Positions 1-11,173 of a DNA stretch of 64,000 nucleotides are shown here, piece after piece. Position 1 is the stretch's first letter. Each line of letters starts with the position of its first letter. Origin of the DNA: Streptomyces olindensis (GTDB lineage: Bacteria; Actinomycetota; Actinomycetes; Streptomycetales; Streptomycetaceae); contig JJOH01000012.1 in assembly GCA_000696115.1 (NCBI GenBank), forward strand, positions 1-64,000, given 5' to 3'. A program made the translations under genes and the position numbers. The notes under the pieces were generated by a model that was given only the letters and a program-made list of their open reading frames with translations, was not told the DNA's origin and ran no database searches.

Positions 1-290
<290 letters not shown>

Positions 291-375
291 TCAGTTGCTC
301 GCGTCCACTGTGTTGGTTCTGAAACCACGAACAGCCCCGTCATTGTTGGCGGTGTGGCGTTCACAGTTTCATAGT

Positions 376-494
376 GTTTCGGTGGTTATAGCGTAGGGGA
401 AACGCCCGGTTACATTCCGAACCCGGAAGCTAAGCCTTACAGCGCCGATGGTACTGCAGGGGGGACCCTGTGGGAGAGTAGGACGCCGCCGAAC
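376..494 (+). rRNA. 5S ribosomal RNA
   Basis: A 119-nt segment starts GTTTCGGTGG and ends GCCGCCGAAC, so its two ends pair as the 5S helix I. It contains the conserved core CCGAACCCGGAAGCTAAGCC and the GATGGTACTGC segment. It sits directly behind the 23S end and ahead of a strong terminator, as expected for the last gene of an rrn operon. Confidence 0.95.
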
Positions 495-505
495 AATTAT
501 TGACA

Positions 506-547
506 GGGTTGGACCTGGAACTTCGGTTCCGGGTCCAACCCTTTTTT
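506..547 (+). terminator. Rho-independent terminator of the rrn operon
   Basis: A 16-bp stem at 506-521 pairs with 526-541 (one G-U pair) around a TTCG tetraloop, followed by six T residues at 542-547. This is a textbook intrinsic terminator 11 nt after the 5S gene. Confidence 0.93.
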
Positions 548-593
548 GTTGTCCGTTACTTGAAGTTCACGTTGCGCAACCAGCATCCACAGC

Positions 594-1271
594 ATGGGTA
601 CTGCTGCAATGCTCAGGGCCGCCGGTGTCGGACTCGGTGACGAGGTCGTCGTGCCGGCCTTCGGGAACGTCGAAGTCGCCGAGGCCGTCGCCACGTCCGG
701 GGCGCTGCCGGTGTTCGCCGACATAGACCCCGTCACCTACTGCCTTGATCCCGCTGCCGTGGAAGCGGCCATAACTCCGCGAACCGCGGCCGTGGTTGTC
801 GTGCACCGCTTCGGGCGGCTCGCCGACATCGCGCGGCTGCACGGGGTGGGACAGCGGCACGGCCTGCTCGTGCTGGAGCAGGGCGAGTCCGAGGCGCCGT
901 ACGACGAGATAGCCCAGCGCCGGGAGCGGGCCGCCTATCTGGATGCGAAACTGCGGGGTGTGTGGACCCCGGATGATGGTGACGGGCACACCTACCAGCA
1001 GTACGTCGTGCGGGTCCCGGGCAACGGGCGACCCGACCGGGACGCCTTTGCACGGGCCGTGCGGGCCAGGGGAGTCGAGGCCCGGGTGCCGGTGAAGACG
1101 CCGGTGCATCGCCTGCCCGAATTCCGTCGCTGTGTGTCCCTCCCGGAAACGGAACGAGCCTCCGACGAGACGCTCGCACTGCCGGTGGACGCCAGTCTGA
1201 CCAAGCGGGACATGCAGCGGATCGTGTCCGCCTGCAATGCCCTCGGAGGACTTCTCCAGCCCGCCTTCTGA
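594..1271 (+). CDS. Shortened DegT/DnrJ/EryC1/StrS-type aminotransferase, probably inactive
   Basis: The 225-residue product resembles PLP-dependent sugar aminotransferases of the DegT/DnrJ/EryC1/StrS family. MGTAAMLRAAGVGLGDEVVV matches the segment that normally begins about 50 residues into these roughly 370-residue enzymes, and EAAITPRTAAVVVVH matches the next core strand. After LLVLEQGES the protein jumps to RRERAAYLDAKL, a C-terminal-domain segment, so about 100 residues that should carry the PLP-binding lysine are missing. The rest of the C-terminal domain is present. No good ribosome binding site precedes the ATG, and the frame is closed shortly upstream. It may be a decayed remnant beside the rrn operon or a catalytically dead relative; the open frame itself is intact. 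Confidence 0.6.
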   Translation: MGTAAMLRAAGVGLGDEVVVPAFGNVEVAEAVATSGALPVFADIDPVTYCLDPAAVEAAITPRTAAVVVVHRFGRLADIARLHGVGQRHGLLVLEQGESEAPYDEIAQRRERAAYLDAKLRGVWTPDDGDGHTYQQYVVRVPGNGRPDRDAFARAVRARGVEARVPVKTPVHRLPEFRRCVSLPETERASDETLALPVDASLTKRDMQRIVSACNALGGLLQPAF

Positions 1272-1276
1272 CGTGG

Positions 1277-1306
1277 TTGGGAGCACAGGTCTGTTCGGGG
1301 TATGAT
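1277..1306 (+). promoter_or_regulatory. Promoter of tRNA-Thr
   Basis: TTGGGA at 1277-1282 and TATGAT at 1301-1306 are 18 nt apart and resemble a housekeeping sigma (HrdB) promoter. The predicted start near 1313 lies about 33 nt ahead of the tRNA. Confidence 0.6.
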
Positions 1307-1345
1307 CTATTCCGTTGCCGCGCGGGAAATCCCGCAGAGCGACAG

Positions 1346-1421
1346 GCCCCTATAGCTCAGTCGGCAGAGCGTCTCCATGGTAAGGAGAAGGTCAACGGTT
1401 CGATTCCGTTTGGGGGCTCCA
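1346..1421 (+). tRNA. tRNA-Thr, anticodon GGT
   Basis: A 76-nt cloverleaf with acceptor stem GCCCCTA/TGGGGGC, discriminator T and an encoded CCA end. The anticodon stem TCTCC/GGAGA encloses the loop ATGGTAA, giving anticodon GGT, which reads ACC and ACT threonine codons. The T-arm contains GGTTCGATTCC. It has its own promoter and terminator. Confidence 0.95.
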
Positions 1422-1423
1422 GC

Positions 1424-1459
1424 AAAAAAGGCCCCACCCCTTGCGGATGGGGCCTTTTC
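1424..1459. terminator. Bidirectional terminator between tRNA-Thr and osaC
   Basis: GGCCCCA at 1430-1436 pairs with TGGGGCC at 1448-1454. A run of six A precedes the stem and a run of T follows it, so the hairpin can terminate the tRNA on the plus strand and osaC on the minus strand, whose stop codon is 7 nt away. Confidence 0.8.
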
Positions 1460-1465
1460 CATGCC

Positions 1466-4219
1466 CTAGTCCTTGTGGAGACCCGGGACGCGCATCGCCA
1501 GGATCGCCATGTCGTCCGACGGGGCGTCCGACGCGAAACGCTCCACCGCGCGCATGATGCGGGCCGCGACCGCGCCGGCCGTGAGACCCGTGCACGTCGT
1601 GAGGACGTCCGCGAGGCCGTCGTCGCCCAGCATGCGGGGGCCCTCACGGCGTTCCGTGACGCCGTCCGTGACGCACAGCAGGACGTCGCCCGGGTCGAGC
1701 GTGACCGTCTGCTCGTACAGCTCCAGGTCCTCGATGACGCCGAGGAGCGGCTGAGGTTCGGCGGCCGGTTCGACCGTGCCGTCCTGGCGCAGGCGCAGCG
1801 GGAGCGGGTGGCCGGCACAGACGACCTTCAGCTCGGCGCTGCCGTCCTCCTGTGGGCGCATCTCGCCGTAGAGGAGGGTGAGGAAGCGGCTGCGGGCGCC
1901 TTCGTCGAGGATGGCGGAGTTGAGGCGTTCCAGGACTGTCGGGCCGCTGAGGCCCTCGCGGGCCAGGAGGCGCAGGGCGTGGCGGGCGAGGCCCGTCACC
2001 GCTGCCGCGTTCGGGCCCGTGCCGCACACGTCGCCGATGGCGAAGCCGTAAGCGCCGTCGCGGATGGGGAAGACGTCGTAGAAGTCGCCACCGACCTCGT
2101 TGCCCTCGCCGGCCGCGCGGTAGATGACCTCGACCTCGACGCCCTCGATGTCGGGGAGTTCCGGGGGCAGGAGGCTGCGCTGGAGGGACTGGCTGATCGC
2201 CGTGCGTTCCGAATAGAGGCGGGCGTTGTCCAAGGCCAGGGCCGCCCTGCGGGACAGGTCCTCGGCCAGTTCCAGGATCTCCTGGCGGAAGTGCTCGTCG
2301 GTCGGCTTGCCCAGGGTCAGCATGCCGATGACGCGGTTGCGGGCGACCAGGGGGAGGACGACCGTCTCGCCGCCGACGGCGCCGGCCGTGGCGAGCGTCG
2401 GGCCGATGCCGGGCGTGACCTGGTGGGTCGGGCCGCCGCTGAGGCCCAGGCTGCGCATGGAACTGCGTAGGGCCGCCTGGTGGGCGACCTCGGCGGGGGC
2501 CGTCCAGACGCGGGCGCCGGGCGTCGGCACCGGGTCCGGCGGCGGAACCTTCGACAGCAGGGACTTGATGCCGTCGATGAGCTCCTCGTCCTCGTGCAGC
2601 ACGTACGAGAGGTACGGCTCTGAGGCCTGGTCGGCGATCGTGTAGACGGCGCACCAGGTGGCGAGGGTCGGGACGGTCATCTGGGCCATCAGGGCCAGGG
2701 TCTGGTCGCGGTCGAGGGTCCCGGCCAGCAGGTCGGAGGCCTCGACCAGGAAGCTCAGGGAGCCGCGGCGCAGGCGTTCCAGTTCGCCCAGGCGGGCCGA
2801 CTCGACGGCGAGGGCGATGCGGTCGGCGGCGAACTGCAGGCGCAGCGCCTCCTCGTTCGAGTATCTGCCCGGAGCCTCGGCGGCGACGCCGAGGGAGCCG
2901 GTGAGGCGGCCCTCGACCTTCAGCGGGACCGTGACGACCGAGCGCATGCCCGTGCCGTTCAGCAGGGGCACCGCGCCGGAGACCGCCGTCAGGTCGTCAT
3001 GGACGGCGGGCATGCGGGCCGAGCCGTAGCGGCCCGGGCCCGCCTCGACGGGGACCCGGGCGAAGCGCTGGCGGGCCGAGGGCAGGCCCGTGGAGGCGCG
3101 GACCTCCAGTTCCGTCTCGTCGTCCGTCGCGAGCAGGAGGAACGCCGAGTCGCCGTCGAGCATGTCGCGGGCGCGTTCGACCGTGCGCTGGAGGAGGCCG
3201 TCGAGGTCGTCCGGGGCGGGGGAGCCGATGAACACCTCGAAGGGGTCGGTGCTCTGGCCCTCGGAGCCGGTCGAGGTGTCCGAGGCGGGGACGCGCAGGG
3301 GTGTTTGAAGAACGGCCCGTTCGTGGTCGCGGACCAGGAGGCACACGGTTGACGGTTCGCCGCCGGTGTCGCGGACCCGCAGGTGGGAGGCGTAGACCGG
3401 GGTGACGCGGCCGTTGGCGGCGCGGATGCCGTAGCTGCCCTCCCAGCGGGAGAGGCGGAGCGCCTCCGCGATGCCGGTGCTGGTGCCCGGGGTGTGCGGC
3501 CAGGCCGCGAGGTCGGTCAGGGGCTTGCCGGTGACCTGCTCGGCCGGGTAGCCGAAGAGTTCCTCGGCGTCCTCGTTCCAGGCCGTGATGTGGCCGCTGC
3601 GGTCGATCTGGATGACGGCCACGCGGACCCTGCCGTCGGCGAGGGGCAGGAGGTCGGCGGGGAGGGCCGGGCCGGCCGCGCGGGTGCCCACCACGCGCGC
3701 GGGGAGGTCGAGTTGGAACCAGACCGTCTTGTGGGTGGGTGTGTACTCGACGCCCCAGCGGCCGGCGAGGGCCGCGCAGAGCTGGAGGCCGCGGCCGCCC
3801 TCGCGGTCGGGGCTGCCCATGTTGACGGCCGCGCCCTGCAGCGGGATCTCCCGCTCGGGGTAGCGGTCGGCCACCTCGATGCGCACACCCTCGTCGCTGC
3901 GCAGGCACAGCACGTCCGCGGAGGTGCCTGCGTGGACCACCGCGTTGGTCACCAGTTCGCTGGTGAGAACGACGGCGTCGTCGACGATGTCCGCGAACCC
4001 CCAGCCCTGGAGGGTGTCGCGGACGAAGGAGCGGGCGCTCGCGACCGATCGCCCGACGGGCTCGAAACTGGCGGCCGCGCGCGCGGTGATCACAGAACTC
4101 CTCGACCGGTTCTCGACGTGCTGGGCTGCGGGGCCGACCGGCTCGCGCCGCTGATGCGGCAGGCCGCCCGTCGGCCGGGGGTCCGGGGGCTGTCCCCCCG
4201 GGATCAGTCCGGTGGTCAT
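1466..4219 (-). CDS. osaC: OsaC-like multidomain regulator: RsbW-type kinase, PAS, GAF and PP2C phosphatase
   Basis: The 917-residue protein combines an anti-sigma ATPase domain (about residues 40-170, N-box [10 protein letters not shown] starting at E88, glycine-rich GRGLQL near 138), a PAS domain (about 190-290), two GAF-type regions (about 340-470 and 490-680) and a SpoIIE-type PP2C phosphatase (GGDFYDV with D712, GDVCGTG, and a C-terminal SDDMAIL). This order matches OsaC of S. coelicolor, reported to bind SigB and damp its activity during recovery from osmotic stress. It is divergent from osaA, the same order as in S. coelicolor. The start ATG follows GGAGGGG by about 11 nt; the frame stays open far upstream into osaA, but that stretch is the antisense of the osaA repeats. 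Symbol assigned from architecture and synteny. Confidence 0.88.
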   Translation of the reverse strand: MTTGLIPGGQPPDPRPTGGLPHQRREPVGPAAQHVENRSRSSVITARAAASFEPVGRSVASARSFVRDTLQGWGFADIVDDAVVLTSELVTNAVVHAGTSADVLCLRSDEGVRIEVADRYPEREIPLQGAAVNMGSPDREGGRGLQLCAALAGRWGVEYTPTHKTVWFQLDLPARVVGTRAAGPALPADLLPLADGRVRVAVIQIDRSGHITAWNEDAEELFGYPAEQVTGKPLTDLAAWPHTPGTSTGIAEALRLSRWEGSYGIRAANGRVTPVYASHLRVRDTGGEPSTVCLLVRDHERAVLQTPLRVPASDTSTGSEGQSTDPFEVFIGSPAPDDLDGLLQRTVERARDMLDGDSAFLLLATDDETELEVRASTGLPSARQRFARVPVEAGPGRYGSARMPAVHDDLTAVSGAVPLLNGTGMRSVVTVPLKVEGRLTGSLGVAAEAPGRYSNEEALRLQFAADRIALAVESARLGELERLRRGSLSFLVEASDLLAGTLDRDQTLALMAQMTVPTLATWCAVYTIADQASEPYLSYVLHEDEELIDGIKSLLSKVPPPDPVPTPGARVWTAPAEVAHQAALRSSMRSLGLSGGPTHQVTPGIGPTLATAGAVGGETVVLPLVARNRVIGMLTLGKPTDEHFRQEILELAEDLSRRAALALDNARLYSERTAISQSLQRSLLPPELPDIEGVEVEVIYRAAGEGNEVGGDFYDVFPIRDGAYGFAIGDVCGTGPNAAAVTGLARHALRLLAREGLSGPTVLERLNSAILDEGARSRFLTLLYGEMRPQEDGSAELKVVCAGHPLPLRLRQDGTVEPAAEPQPLLGVIEDLELYEQTVTLDPGDVLLCVTDGVTERREGPRMLGDDGLADVLTTCTGLTAGAVAARIMRAVERFASDAPSDDMAILAMRVPGLHKD

Positions 4220-4595
4220 GTGTGCGGCCGCCCCTCCGATGCCCGCTCGTCTTCGTGCCACCGCCCAGGCCGGACGGACCGGCGCGGCTGGACAGCCGGA
4301 TGCAAGGTTACTTACCTTCGCGGTCCATGCGGATGCCGGTCTGCAGTGTTTCCGTCCGGAGGGTGTGCGGACGATGTGCGAAGCTGCCGAACTGTTATGG
4401 CCTGGTTCGGCCAGGGTGAAACACTGGGCAAGCTTCTTGTGAAGGTCCGGGCCGGCTGAGTGCCGGAGGCGTGCGGCGGGCAGCAGCCCCCTGGAACCGG
4501 CCTGGTATGCAGGGCAGAGAATACGCAGTAGTAACTGGTACGCCGAGCGGTACCGCGAGCACAGAGTGACGGTCGACCCCTGCGGGAGGGACACA
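4220..4595. promoter_or_regulatory. Divergent intergenic region between osaC and osaA
   Basis: This 376-bp spacer must hold the promoters of both genes. The only clear symmetry is TGGCC-N5-GGCCA at 4399-4413. I looked for the SigB-type -10 hexamer GGGTAC/T on the osaC strand and saw no convincing copy with a matching -35. No supported small gene was seen. Confidence 0.45.
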
Positions 4596-7500
4596 GTGGA
4601 GTCTGGCGCAGCGACGCGTGGCACGAAGACGCGCGCGAAAGGCGGACAGTCCCCGAGGAACCAGGGCAAAGTGCGCAACGGCACCACTGAGGTGGACACG
4701 GCAGCCCTGAACCGGCTGATGGCGGCCCTGGTGTCCATGCGGGACGGGAACTTCCGCAAGCGGCTCACGGTGTCCGGCGACGGCGTGATGGCCGAGATCG
4801 CGGCGGTCTTCAACGAGGTGGCCGACCGGAACCTGCACCTGACGGGCGAGCTGTCCCGGGTGCGGCGGATGGTCGGCCGTGAGGGCAAGCTGACCGAGCG
4901 GCTGGAGACGGGTGCCTGCGAGGGCTCCTGGGCGACCGCGATCGACAACTCGAACGCCCTGGTGGACGACCTGGTGCGGCCGGTCTCCGAGGTCGGCCGG
5001 GTGCTGTCGGCGGTCGCGGAGGGTGATCTGTCGCCGCGGATGGAGCTGCGGACGCAGGTGTCGGACGGGAACAGCCAGCCGCTGCGCGGCGAGTTCCTGA
5101 AGGTCGGGCGGACCGTCAACAACCTGGTCGACCAGCTGTCGACGTTCACCGACGAGGTCACGCGCGTGGCCAGTGAGGTGGGTACCGAGGGCAAGCTGGG
5201 CGGGCAGGCCCGGGTGCGCGGTATGTCGGGTTCGTGGCGGGATCTGACGGACTCCGTCAACACGATGGCGTACCGGCTGACGGCCCAGGTGAGGGACATC
5301 GCGCTGGTGACGACGGCGGTCGCCAAGGGTGATCTGTCCCGGAAGGTCACCGTGCAGGTGGCCGGCGAGATGCTGGAGCTGAAGAACACCGTCAACACGA
5401 TGGTGGACCAGCTGTCGGCGTTCTCCTCCGAGGTGACCCGAGTCGCCCGTGAGGTGGGCACCGAGGGCGCGCTGGGCGGTCAGGCGCAGGTGCCCGGCGT
5501 CGACGGTGTGTGGAAGGAACTGACCGATTCGGTGAACACCATGGCCGGGAACCTCACGGCCCAGGTGCGCGGGATCGCCGAGGTGACGACCGCGGTCGCC
5601 AACGGTGACCTGTCCCGGAAGGTGACCGTCCCGGCGCGCGGCGAGGTCGCGCAGCTCGCCGACACGATCAACCAGATGACCGAGACGCTGCGGATCTTCG
5701 CGGACGAGGTCACCCGGGTGGCCAACGAGGTCGGTGCCGAGGGGCGGCTCGGCGGCCAGGCGAACGTGCCGGGTGCGGCGGGTACGTGGAAGGACCTCAC
5801 CGATTCGGTGAACACCGTCTTCCGGAACCTGACCACTCAGGTGCGGGACATCGCCGCCGTGACGACGGCGGTGGCCAACGGCGACCTGTCGCAGAAGGTC
5901 ACCGTGGACGTGGCCGGCGAGATGCTGGAGCTGAAGAACACCGTCAACACGATGGTCGACCAGCTGTCCGCCTTCGGTGCCGAAGTGACACGTGTGGCTC
6001 GCGAGATCGGTGTCGAAGGTGAGCTGGGCGGCCAGGCGCAGGTGCCGGGCGCGGCGGGGACGTGGAAGGACCTGACGGACTCCGTCAACACGGCGTTCCG
6101 GAACCTCACCGGTCAGGTGCGGAACATCGCCCAGGTGACGACGGCGGTGGCCAACGGCGACCTGTCGCAGAAGGTCACGGTCGACGTCTCCGGCGAGATG
6201 CTCAAGCTGAAGAACACCGTGAACACGATGGTGGACCAGCTGTCGAGCTTCGCCGACCAGGTGACCCGGATGGCCCGGGACGTGGGTACGGAGGGCCGCC
6301 TCGGCGGTCAGGCCCGGGTCGACGGCGTGTCGGGCACCTGGAAGGAACTCACCGACTCCGTCAACTCGATGGCCGGCAACCTCACCTCCCAGGTGCGCAA
6401 CATCGCCCAGGTGACGACGGCCGTGGCCCGGGGTGACCTGTCGCAGAAGATCGACGTCGACGCGCGCGGCGAGATTCTGGAGCTGAAGAACACCATCAAC
6501 ACGATGGTCGACCAGCTTTCCGCGTTCGCGGACCAGGTGACCCGGGTGGCCCGTGAGGTGGGTACGGACGGGCGGCTGGGCGGTCAGGCGCAGGTGCCCG
6601 GCGTCGCCGGTGTGTGGCGGGACCTGACGGATTCCGTGAACGGCATGGCCGGGAACCTCACCGCGCAGGTGCGCAACATCGCCCAGGTGGCGACCGCGGT
6701 GGCCCGGGGTGACCTGTCCCAGAAGATCACCGTGGACGCGCGCGGGGAGATCCTGGAGCTGAAGAACACCCTGAACACGATGGTGGACCAGCTGTCGTCG
6801 TTCGCCCAGGAGGTCACGCGTGTGGCCCGTGAGGTGGGTACGGAGGGCATCCTGGGCGGCCAGGCCGAGGTGCAGGGCGTCTCCGGCACCTGGAAGGACC
6901 TCACCCAGTCCGTTAACGGCATGGCCAACAACCTGACCATCCAGGTGCGCAACATCGCCGAGGTCACGACCGCGGTCGCCCGGGGTGATCTGTCGAAGAA
7001 GATCACGGTCGACGCCAAGGGCGAGATCCTGGAGCTGGTCACGACCGTCAACACGATGGTCGACCAGCTGTCCTCGTTCGCCGAGCAGGTGACCCGGGTG
7101 GCCCGTGAGGTGGGCACCGAGGGCATCCTGGGCGGGCAGGCGCACGTGCCGGGTGTCACGGGCATCTGGAAGGACCTGAGCGACAACGTCAACCTGATGG
7201 CCAAGAACCTCACCACTCAGGTGCGGAACATCTCCCAGGTCTCGGCGGCGGTCGCCAACGGTGACCTGACGCGGCAGGTCACCATCGAGGCGCGCGGCGA
7301 GGTCGCGCAGCTCGCCGACACGATCAACACGATGGTGAAGACGCTGAGTTCGTTCGCCGAGCAGGTCACCAAGGTGGCCCGTGAGGTGGGCACGGACGGC
7401 ATCCTCGGCGGGCAGGCGCACGTACCCGGTGTGGCCGGTACGTGGAAGGACCTGACCGAGTCCGTGAACCAGATGGCGTCCAACCTGACCGGCCAGGTGC

Positions 7501-10058
7501 GCAACATCGCCATGGTGACCACGGCCATCGCCAAGGGTGACCTGACGAAGAAGATCGACATCGACGCCCGCGGCGAGATCCTTGAGCTGAAGACGACCAT
7601 CAACACGATGGTGGACCAGCTGTCGTCGTTCGCCGAGGAGGTCACCCGCGTGGCCCGCGAGGTGGGCACGGAAGGACAGCTCGGCGGTCAGGCCCGTGTG
7701 CGTGACGTCGACGGCACCTGGCGGGACCTGACGGAGTCCGTGAACGAGATGGCCGGGAACCTGACCCGGCAGGTTCGTGCCATCGCGCGCGTGGCGACCG
7801 CGGTGACCCGGGGCGATCTGAACCTGAAGATCGACGTGGACGCGTCCGGGGAGATCCAGGAGCTCCAGGACTACATCAACAAGATGATCGCCAACCTGCG
7901 CGACACCACGATCGCCAACAAGGAGCAGGACTGGCTCAAGGGCAACCTCGCCCGCATCTCGGCGCTGATGCAGGGCCGCCGCGACCTGGAGGACGTGGCC
8001 TCGCTGATCATGAGCGAGCTGACGCCGGTGGTCTCCGCCCAGCACGGCGCGTTCTTCCTGGCGATGCCGCTCGTCGACGGCGAGGACATGAACGCCGCGG
8101 ACGAGGACCAGTACGAGCTGCGCATGCTGGGCTCGTACGGGTACTCGATGGGTTCCATGCCGACGTCGTTCCAGCCCGGTGAGGCGCTGATCGGGACGGC
8201 CGCCACGGAGAAGCGCACGATCCTCGTGGAGAACGCGCCCAGCGGCTACCTGAAGATCTCGTCGGGGCTCGGCGAGGCGCCGCCCGCGCAGGTGATCGTG
8301 CTGCCGGTGCTGTTCGAGGGGAAGGTGCTCGGGGTCATCGAGCTGGCGTCCTTCACGCCGTTCACGCAGATCCAGAAGGATTTCCTCAACCAGATCGCCG
8401 AGATGATCGCGACGAGCGTCAACACCATCTCCGTCAACACCAAGACCGAGCTGCTGCTCGCGCAGTCGCAGGAGCTGACCGAACAACTGCGCGAGCGCTC
8501 CGCGGAGTTGGAGCAGCGGCAGAAGGCCCTCCAGGCGTCCAACGCCGAACTGGAGGAGAAGGCCGAGCTGCTGGCCCAGCAGAACCGCGACATCGAGGTG
8601 AAGAACACCGAGATCGAGGAGGCGCGGCAGGTCCTGGAGGAGCGCGCCGAACAGCTCGCGGTCTCCATGCGCTACAAGAGCGAGTTCCTGGCGAACATGT
8701 CGCACGAGCTGCGCACGCCGCTGAACTCGCTGCTGATCCTCGCCAAGCTGCTCGCCGACAACGCCGAGGGGAACCTCTCCCCGAAGCAGGTGGAGTTCGC
8801 CGAGACGATCCACGGGGCCGGTTCCGACCTGCTCCAGCTCATCAACGACATCCTCGACCTGTCGAAGGTCGAGGCGGGCAAGATGGACGTCTCCCCGACG
8901 CGGATCGCACTCGTCCAGCTCGTGGACTACGTGGAGGCCACCTTCCGGCCGCTGACCGCGGAGAAGGGCCTGGACCTGTCCGTGCGGGTGTCGCCGGAGC
9001 TGCCCGCCACGCTGCACACCGACGAGCAGCGGCTGCTGCAGGTGCTGCGCAACCTGCTGTCCAACGCGGTGAAGTTCACCGACTCCGGGTCGGTGGAGCT
9101 GGTCATCAGGCCGGCGCGGGACGACGTGCCGCAGAAGATCCGGGAGCAGCTGCTGGAGACCGGGTCGCTGACGGACCCGGACGCCGAGCTGATCGCGTTC
9201 TCCGTGACCGACACGGGGATCGGCATCGCGTCCAGCAAGATGCGGGTGATCTTCGAGGCGTTCAAGCAGGCCGACGGCACGACCAGCCGCAAGTACGGCG
9301 GCACGGGCCTCGGGCTGTCCATCTCGCGGGAGATCGCGCAGCTGCTCGGCGGTGAGATCTACGCCCAGAGCGAGCCGGGCCGTGGCTCGACGTTCACGCT
9401 CTACCTGCCGCTGCACCCCAGTGAGCTGCCGCCGCAGGGCTACCAGCAGCAGCTGCCCGCCCTGGAGGCCGGTGACCTGGTGGCGTCGACGTCCGAGCTG
9501 TCGGAAGTCGAGGTCGAGACGCCGGCCGAGGTGAAGTCGTACCGCGAGACGCAGAACGGGCCGGCCGCCCTGTTCCGGCGGCGGCGCAGGATGCCCGAGC
9601 TGGAGGCGCGCCCGGCGCAGCCGGAGCAGTGGGCGCCGGCGGAGCAGGAGGCGGCGCCGAAGCCGCACCGCGGCATCCGGTTCGGCGGCCAGAAGGTCCT
9701 GATCGTCGACGACGACATCCGCAACGTCTTCGCGCTGACCAGCGTCCTGGAACAGCACGGGCTCTCCGTGCTGTACGCGGAGAACGGCCGTGAGGGCATC
9801 GAGGTGCTGGAGCAGCACGACGACGTGGCCGTCGTCCTGATGGACATCATGATGCCCGAGATGGACGGGTACGCGACGACCACGGCGATCCGCAGGATGC
9901 CGCAGTTCGCCGGGCTGCCGATCATCGCGCTCACGGCGAAGGCGATGAAGGGCGACCGCGAGAAGGCGATCGAGTCGGGCGCCTCCGACTACGTCACCAA
10001 GCCGGTCGACCCCGATCACCTCCTGGCGGTGATGGATCAGTGGATGCGAGGGGAATGA
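4596..10058 (+). CDS. osaA: OsaA-like hybrid sensor histidine kinase with a long HAMP array
   Basis: The 1820-residue protein has no obvious transmembrane helix. It begins with HAMP-like units (first near residue 38), then ten units of exactly 92 residues each carrying a QVRxIAxVTTAVAxGDL core (about residues 231-1110). A GAF domain (about 1127-1278), a coiled coil (1285-1355), a HisKA domain with phospho-acceptor H1370 in MSHELRTP, an HATPase domain (about 1470-1608, GGTGLGL) and a C-terminal receiver with D1750 in [13 protein letters not shown] follow. Length and neighbours match OsaA of S. coelicolor, needed for osmoadaptation with OsaB. I chose the GTG at 4596 because GGGAGGG lies 5 nt upstream; an in-frame GTG ten codons earlier has no comparable site. 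Confidence 0.9.
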   Translation: MESGAATRGTKTRAKGGQSPRNQGKVRNGTTEVDTAALNRLMAALVSMRDGNFRKRLTVSGDGVMAEIAAVFNEVADRNLHLTGELSRVRRMVGREGKLTERLETGACEGSWATAIDNSNALVDDLVRPVSEVGRVLSAVAEGDLSPRMELRTQVSDGNSQPLRGEFLKVGRTVNNLVDQLSTFTDEVTRVASEVGTEGKLGGQARVRGMSGSWRDLTDSVNTMAYRLTAQVRDIALVTTAVAKGDLSRKVTVQVAGEMLELKNTVNTMVDQLSAFSSEVTRVAREVGTEGALGGQAQVPGVDGVWKELTDSVNTMAGNLTAQVRGIAEVTTAVANGDLSRKVTVPARGEVAQLADTINQMTETLRIFADEVTRVANEVGAEGRLGGQANVPGAAGTWKDLTDSVNTVFRNLTTQVRDIAAVTTAVANGDLSQKVTVDVAGEMLELKNTVNTMVDQLSAFGAEVTRVAREIGVEGELGGQAQVPGAAGTWKDLTDSVNTAFRNLTGQVRNIAQVTTAVANGDLSQKVTVDVSGEMLKLKNTVNTMVDQLSSFADQVTRMARDVGTEGRLGGQARVDGVSGTWKELTDSVNSMAGNLTSQVRNIAQVTTAVARGDLSQKIDVDARGEILELKNTINTMVDQLSAFADQVTRVAREVGTDGRLGGQAQVPGVAGVWRDLTDSVNGMAGNLTAQVRNIAQVATAVARGDLSQKITVDARGEILELKNTLNTMVDQLSSFAQEVTRVAREVGTEGILGGQAEVQGVSGTWKDLTQSVNGMANNLTIQVRNIAEVTTAVARGDLSKKITVDAKGEILELVTTVNTMVDQLSSFAEQVTRVAREVGTEGILGGQAHVPGVTGIWKDLSDNVNLMAKNLTTQVRNISQVSAAVANGDLTRQVTIEARGEVAQLADTINTMVKTLSSFAEQVTKVAREVGTDGILGGQAHVPGVAGTWKDLTESVNQMASNLTGQVRNIAMVTTAIAKGDLTKKIDIDARGEILELKTTINTMVDQLSSFAEEVTRVAREVGTEGQLGGQARVRDVDGTWRDLTESVNEMAGNLTRQVRAIARVATAVTRGDLNLKIDVDASGEIQELQDYINKMIANLRDTTIANKEQDWLKGNLARISALMQGRRDLEDVASLIMSELTPVVSAQHGAFFLAMPLVDGEDMNAADEDQYELRMLGSYGYSMGSMPTSFQPGEALIGTAATEKRTILVENAPSGYLKISSGLGEAPPAQVIVLPVLFEGKVLGVIELASFTPFTQIQKDFLNQIAEMIATSVNTISVNTKTELLLAQSQELTEQLRERSAELEQRQKALQASNAELEEKAELLAQQNRDIEVKNTEIEEARQVLEERAEQLAVSMRYKSEFLANMSHELRTPLNSLLILAKLLADNAEGNLSPKQVEFAETIHGAGSDLLQLINDILDLSKVEAGKMDVSPTRIALVQLVDYVEATFRPLTAEKGLDLSVRVSPELPATLHTDEQRLLQVLRNLLSNAVKFTDSGSVELVIRPARDDVPQKIREQLLETGSLTDPDAELIAFSVTDTGIGIASSKMRVIFEAFKQADGTTSRKYGGTGLGLSISREIAQLLGGEIYAQSEPGRGSTFTLYLPLHPSELPPQGYQQQLPALEAGDLVASTSELSEVEVETPAEVKSYRETQNGPAALFRRRRRMPELEARPAQPEQWAPAEQEAAPKPHRGIRFGGQKVLIVDDDIRNVFALTSVLEQHGLSVLYAENGREGIEVLEQHDDVAVVLMDIMMPEMDGYATTTAIRRMPQFAGLPIIALTAKAMKGDREKAIESGASDYVTKPVDPDHLLAVMDQWMRGE
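5286..7930 (+). repeat. Tandem 276-bp coding repeats in osaA (ten units)
   Basis: The codons for QVR at the head of each unit fall at 5286, 5562, 5838, 6114 and on to 7770, an exact 276-bp period over ten units with no insertion or deletion. Units are highly similar at the DNA level. The last unit diverges after about 7860. Confidence 0.92.
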
Positions 10059-10365
10059 GGGGGACGTTGGACTCTTACGCAACCGTGCCGGGAAGGTTCG
10101 GTGTTCACACGCAGTTGCCGACTCGGTGTGCGCATAGTCGTGTAGAAGTACGAGATCTGGGGAACCTTCTGGTCTCCTGCTGCGTTTCTGCTACGTGCAC
10201 AGTGACATCGCGGTGACAGGGTGTGGCGACGGGCAGGGTGCGGCTACGATGACCGGCACAAGGACGGGCGGCGCAAGGGAGTCGTCCCCTGGGGCGGCAC
10301 CCACCGGTGCGACCCCAGGTCCTGCGGACAGGGGAGGCCCCACGCCGGGGCGAGGAGGGCGGGCC
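10059..10365. other. Intergenic region osaA-osaB
   Basis: This stretch of 307 bp lies between two genes of the same direction. I see no strong hairpin with a T-run after osaA and no clear promoter boxes. osaB may have its own promoter here. Confidence 0.4.
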
Positions 10366-11046
10366 ATGGTGCAGAAGGCCAAGATCCTCCTGGTCGATGA
10401 CCGGCCGGAGAATCTGCTGGCGCTGGAGGCGATCCTCTCTGCGCTCGATCAGACGCTGGTGCGGGCATCGTCCGGGGAGGAAGCGCTCAAAGCGCTGCTC
10501 ACGGACGACTTCGCGGTCATCCTGCTGGACGTCCAGATGCCGGGGATGGACGGCTTCGAGACGGCCGCGCACATCAAGCGGCGCGAGCGGACCCGGGACA
10601 TCCCGATCATCTTCCTCACGGCGATCAACCACGGCCCGCACCACACCTTCCGGGGCTACGCGGCGGGCGCGGTCGACTACATCTCCAAGCCGTTCGACCC
10701 GTGGGTGCTGCGCGCCAAGGTCTCGGTCTTCGTCGAGCTGTACATGAAGAACTGCCAGCTGCGTGAGCAGGCGTCCCTGCTGCGGCTCCAGTTGGAGGGC
10801 GGCGGCAAGGAGGCGGACGGCGAGGCCAAGGAGTCGGCCGGGCTGCTCGCCGAGCTCTCCGCGCGGCTCGCGGCCGTCGAGGAGCAGGCCGAGGCGCTGA
10901 CCAAGCAGCTCAACGACGACTCGACGGACGCCGCCGCGGTGGCCACGGCGGCTCATCTGGAGCGCAAGCTCACGGGGTTGCGGCGGGCGCTCGACGCGCT
11001 GGAGCCCGGCACCGGGAGCACCTCCTCGATGTCCTCGCAGAACTGA
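10366..11046 (+). CDS. osaB: OsaB-like response regulator with coiled-coil output
   Basis: The 226-residue protein starts with a receiver domain (KILLVDDRPENLLALEAI, phospho-acceptor D55 in VILLDVQMPGMDG, lysine in ISKPFDPW). The remaining hundred residues (about 125-226) form a charged, heptad-rich helix with no DNA-binding domain that I recognise. In S. coelicolor the matching gene next to osaA is osaB, a regulator required for osmoadaptation. Together they form a split phosphorelay with the hybrid kinase. The start ATG follows GAGGAGGG by 6 nt; an earlier in-frame start would add a Gly/Pro-rich, unconserved-looking tail and was not used. Confidence 0.85.
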   Translation: MVQKAKILLVDDRPENLLALEAILSALDQTLVRASSGEEALKALLTDDFAVILLDVQMPGMDGFETAAHIKRRERTRDIPIIFLTAINHGPHHTFRGYAAGAVDYISKPFDPWVLRAKVSVFVELYMKNCQLREQASLLRLQLEGGGKEADGEAKESAGLLAELSARLAAVEEQAEALTKQLNDDSTDAAAVATAAHLERKLTGLRRALDALEPGTGSTSSMSSQN

Positions 11047-11090
11047 CGCGCGGGCAGGCGGGGTTGCCCGCCCGTGAGCGCGCGTCAGTT
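11041..11090 (+). terminator. Hairpin at the osaB stop codon
   Basis: AACTGACGCGCG at 11041-11052 pairs perfectly with CGCGCGTCAGTT at 11079-11090, and an inner stem CGGGCA/TGCCCG lies between them. The arm contains the osaB stop codon. There is no T-run, as is common in Streptomyces. Confidence 0.65.
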
Positions 11091-11173
11091 TCGGGCCTCT
11101 CCCGGAGCGACACGAACGGGTGAAGCCGTAGGCACACGTGTCCCCTGTCGTCTCCACCGGTAACCTCACATCC

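Noticed and set aside
4220..4595. SigB-type promoter GGGTAC for osaC
   Set aside because: Only CGGTAC-like words were found, without a -35 partner at the right spacing.
4220..5461. N-terminal extension of osaC into the osaA region
   Set aside because: The frame stays open, but the sequence is the antisense of the osaA repeats; a supported ATG exists at 4219.
4395..10082. A very long open frame on the minus strand across osaA
   Set aside because: It is the antisense of osaA; it gives Arg/His/Leu-rich repeats caused by the 276-bp array and third-position GC.
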